Positions 54,103 to 64,000 of a stretch of 64,000 nucleotides of DNA are shown here, in pieces. This DNA is from Cinnamomum chago (Eukaryota > Streptophyta > Magnoliopsida > Laurales > Lauraceae), in assembly GCA_038049695.1 (NCBI GenBank), contig CP142451.1, positions 36,142,501-36,206,500 of the forward strand, read 5' to 3'. Below the pieces are notes generated by a model, which did not search any database, had not been told where the DNA came from, and saw nothing but the letters and a program-made list of their open reading frames with translations. Every line of letters starts with the position of its first letter. Position 1 is the first letter of the stretch. The translations under genes and the position numbers were made by a program.

Positions 54103-54795
54103 AACTCCACCAGTTTTTACTACCAGTCCCAAGCCAGAGTAAACGAGGAGGGGTTGCATTAAGTAAGTTGACAGTCAGCGTAAAATTTTGTCACAACCCA
54201 AACATGAATTCTCACATTACAACATTTTGGCAGAGGACTAGGAATATGGAAAACTATGAGATGTTTAAGAAGGCAAAGAAAGAATCTAAGAAAGAAATAA
54301 GTGATGCAAAGTTCAAAGGATATGACGACCTATATAATAGGCTAGTAACAAGAGAAGAACAGGAGTATTTTTAAGCTTGCAAAAATAAGGGAAATCAAAA
54401 GTATAGACTTAGATCATGTCAAATGTATTAAGAGCAATGGCCAAAAGGTTTTAGTGAAGGACAATGATATCAAAGAAACTTTAAATTCTTTCTTAACGAT
54501 ATCAAACAATGATATCAAGGTTTTAGTTAAGGGAGTATTTTAACAAACTTTAAATTGAAGACTATATAGGAGACATAAGAACAAGAGAGTATACTTCGTT
54601 AGCTGAATATACATTTTTCAGTAGACATAGAGTGGTGGAAATGAGGAAAGCATTGAAAATATACACATGAAAGGCTATGAGTCTTGATTAAATTCCGATT
54701 GAGGCTTCGAAATGTTTAGGAGAAGTTAGAGGGATTTGGTTAACTAGACTCTTCAACAAGATATTGCTGACAAAGAAAATGCCGGATGAATGGAG
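54103..54795 (+). mobile_element. LINE (L1-like) fragment fused to the 5S sequence
   Basis: Encoded fragments include MFKKAKKESKKEISDAKFKG (from about 54258), YDDLYNRLVTREEQEYF and, near the end, RLFNKILLTKKMPDEWS, typical of the linker and early reverse transcriptase of plant LINE ORF2. The frame is broken by stops, for example TAA near 54373, and by shifts. It is cut at 54795 by the copia LTR. Confidence 0.75.
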
Positions 54796-55249
54796 TGTTA
54801 GAACCTAGAGAATAAGACTTATTTATAATATGAAATATGTTAGGGGACCTTGGTGTAAATATCAGAATGTTGAGGGGCTTTTTTGTAATTTGCATAAGCT
54901 AAAATGTAATAATATAGGAATGGTCAAAAGCCATAGTGGGTTCGACTATTCTTCTTCTTCCCTCTCTAAATCCTCCTCTTTCTCTTTCTGTTTCTTTTTC
55001 TTCCCTTTGTCATTTTCAAACAAATCCAACATTAGAACCCTAGATCTAATCCAATCTAGGGTTTCAACTTGGTATTAGAGCTAAGCAATGAGGAGAAGAC
55101 TTGCATAAGAAGAGATCTAGTGGTCTAGATCTATATTTTTTCAGCAAGTTTGGACTGATTCAGCCCCAACTGAACACAAATAGACGTTCGGCTGGCAGTC
55201 AGTCGGTTGGTTATGCTCTCTAGGTGTTAGATAGTGGGTTGCAATCATG

Positions 55250-55401
55250 GATGAAAATCTCGGATATATCGGCCATGGCAGCACTGGCCGCCACACTAAA
55301 TGGTAATTATCGTGTGTCGCACACAGATGAAAATCTCGGATATATCGGCCATGGCAGCACTGGCCGCCACGCTAAATGGTAATTATTGTGTGACGCACAC
55401 A
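55250..55401 (+). repeat. 76-bp tandem duplication at the left end of hAT copy 2
   Basis: GATGAAAATCTCGGATATAT occurs at 55250 and again at 55326, and the following 56 bp are nearly identical. This repeats the terminal segment itself, so the element has two adjacent copies of its subterminal sequence. Confidence 0.85.
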
Positions 55402-55749
55402 TAGCGGCCGCTACGTGGCGGTGGGTTTTAAATACCCCACCAGCCGGCCCTAATTGCTACTTTTCACTCTCTTTTCACCTTTCTCTCCATTTTTACTACT
55501 ATGAATTCTTCTAAGTGCCTCCCAACTCCAAAGTTTCAAGATTTTACCACAACAAACATCACGAGATCCAAGCTTCCATTCCATCTTCATCAAGATTCCA
55601 GGTAAGTTTTTCTTTTGGATTTTTTCTAGTTTCGACTTTTGAGATAATCTCTCTCTAACCAATATAAATCACATGATAATGCTTCCTTGTCTTGCAATAT
55701 TGTTAGATCCATGTTTCCCTTAGATCATGCACACATATTTTTCTTTTTT

Positions 55750-56420
55750 CTTTTTTATTTTTACCATTTTTTATTTTCTGAATTTTTTTATTTTTTGAAA
55801 AAAAAATGTTATTAGTCATGGAAAACCAATGAAACAACTTGAAAATTGGTTGTAAATGATAGATCTATGTTTCTTATAGATCAATCCATCACATTTTTCA
55901 TTTTTTTTCTTTTTTTTCAATTTATTCATTTTTTATTTTTAAAAATGTGATTACTCATGAACAACTCACGAAATCACTTGAAAATGATAGATCTATGTTT
56001 CTCATAGATCAATCCATCACATTTTGAATGTTTATTGATTTCTTTTTGGATTTATTTATTTATTATTTTTAAAAATGTGATTACTCATGGACAACCCATG
56101 AAACCACTTGAAAATGCATTATAATTAATAGATCTATGTTTTCCATAGATCAATCCAAAAAAATATGCTTTTTATTTGTTTTCTTATTTTCAGATTTTTA
56201 ATTTTTGAAAAAAAAAATATTTTTAATAATTGAAAACTAATCAAATGTATTGAAAATGGCTCACAAAGTATTGAAGTATGTCTCGCATAGATCAATCCAA
56301 CACATTTTTGTGTCTTTTTTTTTTAGTTTTTTTCCTTCTTTATTTTCTGAATTTTTTATTTTTTGAAAAAAATAATATTTTAAGTTATGAAATACCCATC
56401 AAATGTCTTGAGAATAACTC
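55750..56420 (+). repeat. Diverged tandem units in the leader intron of hAT copy 2
   Basis: About four to five loose copies of the unit seen in copy 1 (ACTCATGGACAACCCATGAA, AGATCTATGTTT). Spacing and sequence are much more variable than at 590-2300. Confidence 0.75.
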
Positions 56421-56551
56421 CTAAATTCTAGATATATGTTTCCTCCCACGTATTTCTGTGTTTTTAACAATTTTAACATATTAATTTTTCAAATTTTATA
56501 GGTATTTGGTATAATATTTGTGTCATTATGTGTACCAACTGACAATTGAAA

Positions 56552-59500
56552 ATGCCGCGTGAAATTGATCCTATATAGAGTTTTGGTCAGGCGGTTGAGA
56601 ATAATTAGTTGAAAATCAAGTGTAACTTCTATGGGAAAGTGACCAATGGGGGCATTATAAGATTCAAGCAATACTTGGCCCATGTTGCTGGCAATGTTGC
56701 AAGTTGTACTGAAGTATCGAGGGAAGTGAGGGAACAAATGAGAGCATTGTTGCCAAAAAAGTAGAAATAAAAGAAAAGAGGCAGCAAGATGTTGATGCTA
56801 CCCGTTATGAGGTATTTGGGGATAAAGCCCTTGGAGATTTTGATGATGAGGATGACCCACAAATGACAACTGCACGCTGAGAGTTCGTCATGACACACCA
56901 AGAAGAACAAGAGCGTCGTCATCGTGCATCTAGTGGAAAAGCATACTATAAAGCAAGGGGGTCATCTAGTGTGCCAAGTAAGGACAAGGGCATTGCGGGG
57001 GCCATGCATAGAGCATTTAGCACCTTTCAACGGAATTATGATGTAGAAATAATTTCTGCTAGAAAAGCAACTCCTCCCCCGGTTGATCCTCTAGCACATA
57101 GATCGGAGGGAGCTAAGCAACCAAAGATATCAAATGTTCTTACAGGGGCTTTAAAGAGTGCAAAAGATAGATTAGCCAAAGCTACAGCTAAGTGGCTAAT
57201 TCCTAAGATCATGCCCTTTACGGCAATAGATTCCCCTTATTTTCAGACTATTCTTGATGTTGCCGCCAAAGCCAGGCGGGGTATACAGTCGCCCTCGATA
57301 TATGATGTGGGCACCAAATATCTAGAAGATGAATACAAAGAAATAAAGGTCTGGGTGGAAAAGTTTAGGCCCATATGGCAACAGAATGGTGTTACCATCA
57401 TGTGTGACAGGTGGACCAGTGGCACACAAACACAATTAATAAATTTTTTAGTGTATTCAGTCGTTGGGACCGTCTTTGTGAAGTCCGTTGATGCAATTGA
57501 ACATAGACGGAAAGCTAAATATATATTCAGTCTTATGGATAAAGTTGTGGAAAGTGTTGGAGAAGAGCATATTGTACAGATTGTAACGGATAATGGTGCA
57601 AATTTTAAGGCAACGGGTAAGATGTTAATGGAGAAGAGGACTCATTTATTTTGGACCCCATGTGCAGCTCACTGCATAGATCTCATCTTGGAAGAGATTG
57701 GAAGGAAGAAAAAAGTAGCTTCAATGATCAAGGCATGTAGAGGAATTACAAGATTTATATATGATCATTCATGGGTGTTAAGCTTGATGAAAAGATACAC
57801 AAATAACCATGCCTTCTGCGTCCAGGACCAAGTGACCAACTAGGTTTGCAACCATTTTTTTACTATGGAAAACCTTGTAAGGTTTAGAACGGAGCTGATT
57901 CGGATGTTTGCATTAGAAGAATGGCTTCATTCGAAATGGGGCAATGCAACAAGTGGTCCGAAGTTTGAGGTCCCAAACTTGATGATAGACAATAAATTTT
58001 GGAAGAAAGTGGGGAAGATATTAAGGATTTTTTAGCCTTTAGTTAAAGTGTTGCGGCGTGTAAATGGTGATGACAAGCCGACGGTAGGCTTTATATATGA
58101 AGCAATGGAGCAGGCAAAGCAAGCTGTTATGGAAAATGTTAGATATCACGAAGAATATATAAAAATTATTGATGCCCGGTGGAACGATCAGCTGCACCAT
58201 CCATTGCATGCTGCAGGTTATTAAGATATATCTTTGATACTTTTTTTTTCCTAACTCATGTATTTATTATCTTGTTTGCTCACAGTATATTCTACTTATT
58301 TTCAATGTAGGTTATTTTCTGAATCCCGAATTCTATTACCGCAATGCCCAACTATACACCGAAGCAATAGATACGGACTTGCGGGTAGTATCACGGGAGG
58401 TATTGAAGAGATTGTTAAATGAAGATGATCAAATCAATGTCATACAAGAGGTGAGTGAGTGGTCACTTAAGAGAATTTAATAATGTTGCCACACACATGT
58501 AGGGGTTTACTAATTTATTTTTAACTTTCACATTGTAGATATCTATATATACACAAAGGAGAGGAACCTTTGCTGACACTCTTGTCCAACGATCGATTGG
58601 AAGGATGCCACCTGATATGACTATGAACAAAAGACCCCTCCTAATAGTCTTAATCTATTTATCTTAATTGATTAGAAAGAGTTAAGGATTACAAATATCT
58701 AATTTTCTTTATTTATTTTGCATTTCAACTAATTGGCGGGTGAATTATGGAGAGTGCACTCCACATCTAAGGAGAGTGGTTGTTCACATCCTTAATCAGA
58801 CTACAATATCTTCAAACTGTGAGAGAAATTGGAGCACTTTCTCCTTGATCCACACAAAGCCCAGGAATCGGCTTACCATGCACAAACTCAACAAGCTTGT
58901 GTACTGCCATTACAATCTGAAGTTGAGAAATAGAACTAGAGCAAGAAGGGCAATGGATGATCCTGCTAATTGTCCTATTAATTTGAATCACATATTCTGA
59001 AAGGACGATCCCTTACTCCCATGGCTAGCCAAGATAGAGGATCCACTGCTAGATTCAAATCCGGGCTTTCAGCAAACAGTTCAAGGTTTGATAGATGAGG
59101 AAATGGGTCAGGCGCCTGCAGAAGGTCAGCCACCTCAAGGAGAAGGTACTAGTACAAGTGCACATAGGAGTGGAAAAGAACCTGCTCATATTGTATCTTC
59201 TGACAAAGGTAGTTTCACCACCGTCTCTTCAAGTAGCCATGGTGGAGGAGATGGGGGAGATGGAGGAGGAGACAGTGGGACAAGTGGTAATAATGAATCT
59301 TATCAACATGATGACGAAGATGTCATTCCTATAGAGGACGTGTAGGAGTTTCCTGAAACTGAAAGATTTGATCCAAACCGTGGTTATCAACGGCGTCTAA
59401 GAGTCTCACCACCTGGAAATAGTATTGAGGAAGGAAATATGGGTGGAGATGTTCGAGGAGAACAAGCTGCATCGTGGAACCCTTGTTACAGTGAACCACA

Positions 59501-59801
59501 TTCGGACTTCTGGCCACATCCACAAGGACCATCACATTATTTTCAATATGGACAATTACAACAAGAAGATGAACAATCTTCAGCTTCAAGGTCTTACTCA
59601 AATGGTGACCATGGTGAAATGCAATATAGATTTCCTCCACCACCTCCTCCAAGTTCCTATGGTATTGGTGCCTTCTTTGGATTTGAGGATCCCAATGCCC
59701 ACCAATACCAAATTCAATATGGTGGGCATATGACTAGGGGCAACACCAACGAGGATGAGGAGAACGATTTCATTCCTGGTAGACATTCCCTTTGGTATTA
59801 G
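56552..59801 (+). pseudogene. hAT transposase, copy 2, strongly decayed
   Basis: Same gene as at 2473-8003. Exons by comparison: 56552-58216, 58311-58450, 58539-58614 and about 58729-59801. The BED finger has lost a Cys (NFYGKV for KFCGKV) and early stops interrupt it. The core keeps MCDRWTSGT and VTDNGANFK; exon 4 keeps NCERNWSTFSLIH. Damage includes several stops (e.g. near 56577 and 56608), a frameshift near 57817, the TAG near 58034 that copy 1 also has, and a third intron with both ends changed (GT to AT at 58615, AG to AA near 58727). The Gly/Tyr/Gln-rich tail is retained. Confidence 0.88.
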
Positions 59802-60693
59802 AGCGGAGCGGACTAGCCAAGGTATTTCTTCATTCACAAACTCTATAATCAATACTCTATAAGTAGAATAGTATACTGTTTTTTTATGAAGTTATTCATT
59901 ATTATGTCATTTCTCATTTGTTGTTGAATGTTGGAGTATTGATTGAATGATTGTTCACCGGCCACTTCATTGTACATTGTTTGTTATTGAAATCCTAAGA
60001 CCTAACTCTCAAGTTTTAAGCCTTTACTTCATGACATAGTTTTTTTTATAAGCCTTTCATTAGTTTCTAAGTTAGCATAACTAAGCAACATAAATACAAG
60101 TGGAGAAAATGATCCATTACTATTATTTTCTATTAATACAGCGATACAGGACCTCATACAATGAGGGGACCGCTACGCCCCCTTATCTTACTTACTTCAG
60201 CAAAACAAACACACTTTCTATCATTTTAAAAATTCTGGATTTTCTGGAATTTTTTCAAAATTTTTGAACGTCACCGTTACGCCGCTACGTATCGCCCGCT
60301 TCTAAGCGTTTTGGCGGCCGGCGGCTACCGCTATTGTCATCCATGGTTGCAATGGTGCTCGATAGTGGCTGGAACATTCTGATTCAAGTCTGATACATGT
60401 TTGAAGGTCGGTTCTGTATCGTAATTAGTTGACGAACGGCTGTTGTTCGTCAGTTTGGTGGCTGGTTGTTTGGTGTATGCTCATTTCAGGTTGGAGGCTT
60501 TTTGTCTAATGGCTTTTTATTTGAGTCTGGCTGTTCATCAACTTGGTGGTTGTTTGTTTAGGTTCCTAGTTAAGTCTATTTTAGGCTCGTTTGCGTTTGG
60601 AAGACATGTGACATTTGTGTTTGGCAGACATGTGTTGGTAATCAATTGATGTGTGTTGCAGTCAAACAGGTGATTGTCTGATAGTGTGATTTA

Positions 60694-60975
60694 AGGGTGT
60701 AAAAAAAAAAAAAAACTATCTAACCGAACCACGGTTACTAACCGTGTTTCACGGTTCGGTTACGGTTACAGTTTTTGAAATCCAAAAACCACACTTCCAG
60801 TTCAGTTACGGTTTTCCGTATTAACTCATGGTTATTAACCGAACCGAACCGTAAAATACGGTTCGGTTAACTGCAATACGGTTAACCGTACCGTTATACT
60901 AATAAAAGAAAAAATAAAGGGCCTAGATGAAATAATTCATAACTTATGTAATAAGTAACAAAACCCTAGCAAGTC

Positions 60976-61018
<43 letters not shown>

Positions 61019-62213
61019 GCTGTAGCTAAAAAGTGTGGTCTTTGATTTCATCCTGTTCTTATTTTTCTCTTCTTTCTATATATATTTACTTTGTGGGGTT
61101 TCAGGAAATCATGCTGATGTTGTTCTCAGATTCAACTCTGTCGATCCATATACGGTGAGTTCTCTGAGAAACCAATCTGGGTTTCGAGCAACATAGCTTA
61201 ATTTTTCGATTTCGTTTGAATCTGAAAGGACCCAGTTTGGAAAATCCCGAGATTTGTTGAAGTTTGACCACAAATGAGTTGATTCTATCAGGGACTTGAA
61301 AAGCTGCAGTAGGAAGAGAAAACCCATCAAGGTTTTGAATTTGATCTAGGATTCATGGTGTCTGACCTGTATTTTGTAAAAAAAAAAAAAAACAACAAAG
61401 GCAATTGTTATGATATGAATGTTGTCAAGTGATTGGGGTTTCTCGATCCATATCTTGTGAGTTCTTTAGGAACCCAAGTTTGGGTTTTGATTTTTTATAT
61501 ATACAGATCTTCTTTTTCTTCGTTTATCTGAATCTGAAGGGCAGGGGTGGATGCTCCAATGCTATCGAGTTCCTTAAAAAGCAGTAGCAGTAAAGGAAAG
61601 TCCATGAGGGTAATGAATTGAGTCCAAGCATCTTTCCTCTGTCCTGTGATTTTTACTTGGAAAAAAAAAAAAATGTTGTGAAATAATAAAATCACAGATT
61701 GGTGGCTGCTGTTCTGTAAATAGAGAACCACAAGGTTCTTGCTTTTGAAGGTTTCTTGTCATATATTGATTTTAGGGCGCGCATGTTTGAAGATGATTTT
61801 TAGTCTTGCTTAACACCCAATTTTGCACTTCTTGAATTGTGGAGATGGGGTACACCAGACAGCCCCAAAGGGGGACTGAAACCTGGCTGCCAACATGCTG
61901 CAGGGCTCATCCTCTACCATTAGGTTTACTCTTTTTTGGGTGGTAGTAGCTGGGGACTGCTACTTAATAGTAAGGGAACACTTAAGCATGATCAAGTTTG
62001 CTTGCGCTTGAGGTGTGAAAATGGTGCATGAACAGACTTTTCCACGGTTATTAACCGTAACCGAACCGTCTAATACGGTTAACCACGGTTCGGTTTTCCA
62101 CGGTTTTGTGGATACGGTTACAGTTACGGTTTTAAAAGACAGAAAACCGCAGTTACGGTTCGATTAAAGGTTTTCCCAAAATGACCGGTTAACCAAACCA
62201 TTACACCCCACTG
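60694..62213. mobile_element. Non-autonomous DNA element rich in GGTTCGG/AACCGT motifs
   Basis: The left end GGGTGTAAAA and right end ...CATTACACCCC are inverted. Both ends are followed inward by arrays of CGGTTCGGTTA / ACCGAACCGTA motifs (60725-60895 and 62040-62200). Flanks TGATTTAA and TGATTTCT could be an altered 8-bp TSD, suggesting a hAT-type element. The middle has no transposase. It lies in the copia leader. Confidence 0.65.
60979..61016 (+). repeat. (TC)n microsatellite
   Basis: About 19 perfect TC dinucleotides, inside the GGTTCGG-type element. Confidence 0.95.
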
Positions 62214-63282
62214 ATTTCTAGCATCAATGTGTGATGTGTCTAGTGTGTTTTTGAGTGTTAGTCAAGTACTGGAGATCTGCAGTTGTCCATCTCACAGGTT
62301 GGTGATTTCTTTCCTACTTTTTTGGATTCATCAAATTGATAATTAAGTGGAACCTCAGTTTAAATGGAGTCCAAGGGTGAAAGCTCCACGGGATCCAGCC
62401 AACAACTCCTCCCTAATGTTGTTAATCCTAATGAAAGGATAACACCAAGTCTTTTCAATGGTACTAATTATAAGGATTGAGCCTATTCAGCCAGAATGGC
62501 CATCAGAGGTTCAAAGAGACTTGGTTATATTAATGGAAGTATCAAGGAACCAGAAAAAAGATGATCCTAAATATTCAGATTGGATATCAGAAAACACGTT
62601 GGGCATGAACTGGATTCTTAATTTGATGGAAGAAGGAATTGCGAAAAGTTTTTAAGTATTCTGAGACTGGAAAAGAACTTTGGGAGTCAATCGAACGCAG
62701 CCTATGCTCAAAAGCGAAATAATGCCAGGATCCTAGAGTTGAAAATGGAGATTGCTAGTTTTAAACAAGGAACTTTATCAATTGGAGACTACTATTCTAG
62801 ATTCAAGGCGTTGTGGATAGAGTTGGAGTCCTATATGAGCCCTGAACCTTGTTGTGCTAAGAAAAAGGCAAAATTGTTGGAGGATCAACATATATTTGAA
62901 CTCTTGGGAGGTGTTAACTCAGAGTATGAACCCATTTGCACACAAGTAACGAGTCAGGATTCGCTACCTTCCATTGGTACAAAATTCGCCCTACTACAAA
63001 GAGAGGAAAGTTGTCTGATGGTTATGAATCCCAAACCTGATATCACACCTGAGAGATCTGCTCTTGCAAACAACAATGTGGGTAACACATTGTCAAATAC
63101 AGGTTATGGTGGTTATGGCGGAGGTAGAGGACGTGTCCATGGAAATAATTGTGGAGGTGGGCGTAATGGTGGAAGTGGAGGTCGTGGCCGAGGTCGAGTC
63201 AAACTTTTTTGCACTCACTGTGGGAGATACAGACATACTCAAGAAAATTGTTGGATCTTGAATGGTAGGCCATGTTTTTCAT

Positions 63283-64000
63283 AGAGATGGAAACCAGAAC
63301 ACAGAAAATCCAAATAAATGTTTTTAATCCAGTGCCCCTTAGGGTCGACTGTTCTCCCATTATAAAGGGGCTGAATGCCCTGATTACATGCAACTATCAT
63401 TATCTCATCTAATCTAGATCCTAAAAATCAGTTTTACAATTGACTAAGTAAGATATGATGACTGGGCCCAAAATGGGCCTGGGCTTGGATTGACACCCCC
63501 CCTCAAATTGATGCTGGGGAGTCATAAAGCAGCAATTTGGAAACAAGAAATTGATGTCGAGGCCGAGGAAGTCCCTTTGTGAAGATATCTGCAAACTGGA
63601 ACTCGGTAAGGACATGAGGTAGACTAATGACATCCTGCTTATATTCATCCCGAATAAAGTGACAGTCAACTTCGATATGCTTGGTACGTTCATGGAAGAC
63701 GGGATTTTCAGTGATTCGGATAGCCCCAGTATTGTCAGCATGCAATGGAGTAGGAGATGTTTGAGTGAACCCAAGTTCCGAGAGAAGGCCCCGTAGCCAT
63801 AAGACTTCAGAACAAGCAGAAGACATGGCCCTATATTCAGCTTCCGTGGAAGATCTGGACACTCGTTCTTGTTTTTTGCATTTCCAAGAAATAAGCAAAT
63901 TTCCAAGGTACATGCACCAACCAGTAGTAGAACGACGCGTGTCTTGACAGCCAGCCCAATCAGCATCCGCATAAGCAGTCAGATGAAGAGGATTATCCTT
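63283..64000 (-). mobile_element. Ty1/copia element in reverse, RNase H end and 3' LTR, runs off the edge
   Basis: The LTR (about 63283-63495, TGTCAATCCAAGCCC on the minus strand) and the RNase H end (63503-63913 and beyond, [40 protein letters not shown]) match the body and internal LTR of the composite at 46690-48139. It was inserted into the gag region of the copia starting at 54796. The rest lies beyond the window. Confidence 0.85.

Larger units (their letters stand above)
55246..60345 (+). mobile_element. hAT-superfamily DNA transposon, copy 2 (5100 bp)
   Basis: Perfect 8-bp duplications GTTGCAAT lie at 55238-55245 and 60346-60353. Inverted ends: CATGGATGAAAATCTCGG and, from the right, CATGGATGACAATAGCGG. 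It has the same layout as copy 1: CG-rich ends, leader intron with tandem units, four-exon transposase. It lacks the solo LTR found in copy 1 and has fewer leader repeats. It sits in the leader of a copia element. The coding part is badly decayed. Confidence 0.93.
54796..63282 (+). mobile_element. Ty1/copia element: 5' LTR, leader and gag; interrupted
   Basis: The 5' LTR lies at about 54796-55066 (TGTTAGAACC to GGGTTTCA), the primer site TTGGTATTAGAGC at about 55069, and a long leader follows. The leader is enlarged by hAT copy 2 and by the element at 60694-62213. A gag region starts with ATG at 62364 (MESKGESSTGSSQQLLPNVV), includes FKQGTLSIGDYYSRFKALWI and a Gly-rich stretch before a knuckle CTHCGRYRHTQENC. 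It stops at a reverse copia near 63283. Pol and the 3' LTR are not in the window. Several breaks; fossil. Confidence 0.8.

Noticed and set aside
53270-54110. A Cassandra (5S-bearing) TRIM
   Set aside because: No LTR ends, primer-binding site or second LTR were seen around the 5S sequence, and LINE sequence follows at once. It remains the main alternative.
61109-61762. Minus-strand open frames within the GGTTCGG-type element
   Set aside because: Short, without known motifs, and partly formed by simple repeats. Capture of host sequence cannot be shown from the window alone.

Overview
This is plant nuclear DNA, most likely from a flowering plant with a large, repeat-rich genome. The evidence is GT-AG introns, a plant-type GH38 alpha-mannosidase, Ty1/copia and Ty3/gypsy elements primed by initiator tRNA-Met (TGGTATCAGAGC), L1-type LINEs, TRIMs and BED-type hAT transposons. 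The very long TE-filled introns would suit a magnoliid-like or other slowly evolving lineage, but that is a guess.

The only clear host gene is a lysosomal/vacuolar-type alpha-mannosidase on the minus strand. I resolved 17 exons between 53053 and 8760. They form one open reading frame of 547 codons with matching phases, from within the catalytic domain into the C-terminal GH38 domain. The 5' part should lie beyond the right edge of the window and the 3' part beyond the left edge. Nearly everything else is transposon sequence inside its introns: one of 20.6 kb (28413-49019), one of 14.7 kb (11666-26369), and two that run out of the window.

Left intron (1-8759): an 8.57-kb hAT transposon (14-8580) with perfect 8-bp target duplications, a 154-bp tandem array in its leader intron, a decayed four-exon transposase gene and a solo gypsy-type LTR at 4139-6429. 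The 2.5-kb intron at 8826-11306 holds a small TRIM (10587-11079).

14.7-kb intron: a Tork/TNT1-like copia relic (11834-18198) interrupted by a solo LTR carrying a SINE-like tRNA head, by copia and gypsy fragments and by a 364-bp tandem repeat; then an LTR-type repeat (18199-20222), a chromovirus-like gypsy relic (20223-22747, minus) and a copia relic (22748-26043, plus).

20.6-kb intron: gypsy LTR and protease-region remnants (29298-33388), a LINE-tail insertion with a 49-bp target duplication (33848-34010), a MITE-like element, LINE fragments, and a composite LTR element (37278-48351). That composite has TRIM-like outer LTRs with a TSD but a copia body and a second, unrelated LTR inside it. 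A younger copia of another family (41135-46634, minus) sits within it.

Right side (53270-64000): a 120-nt 5S rRNA-like sequence joined to a LINE fragment and split by a 699-bp non-autonomous hAT (53373-54071). Next is a copia element (54796-63282) whose leader has been hit by a second hAT (55246-60345) and by a GGTTCGG-rich DNA element. Another copia in reverse runs off the right edge.

The elements do not work together as a pathway. They are layered insertions whose order can be read from nesting: host intron, then LINE or copia, then hAT or the composite, then young copia or solo LTRs. The retroelements are treated as fossils. The most unusual items are the composite TRIM/copia element, the 5S-LINE fusion, and the hAT family with palindromic CG-rich ends and a Gly/Tyr/Gln-rich transposase tail.
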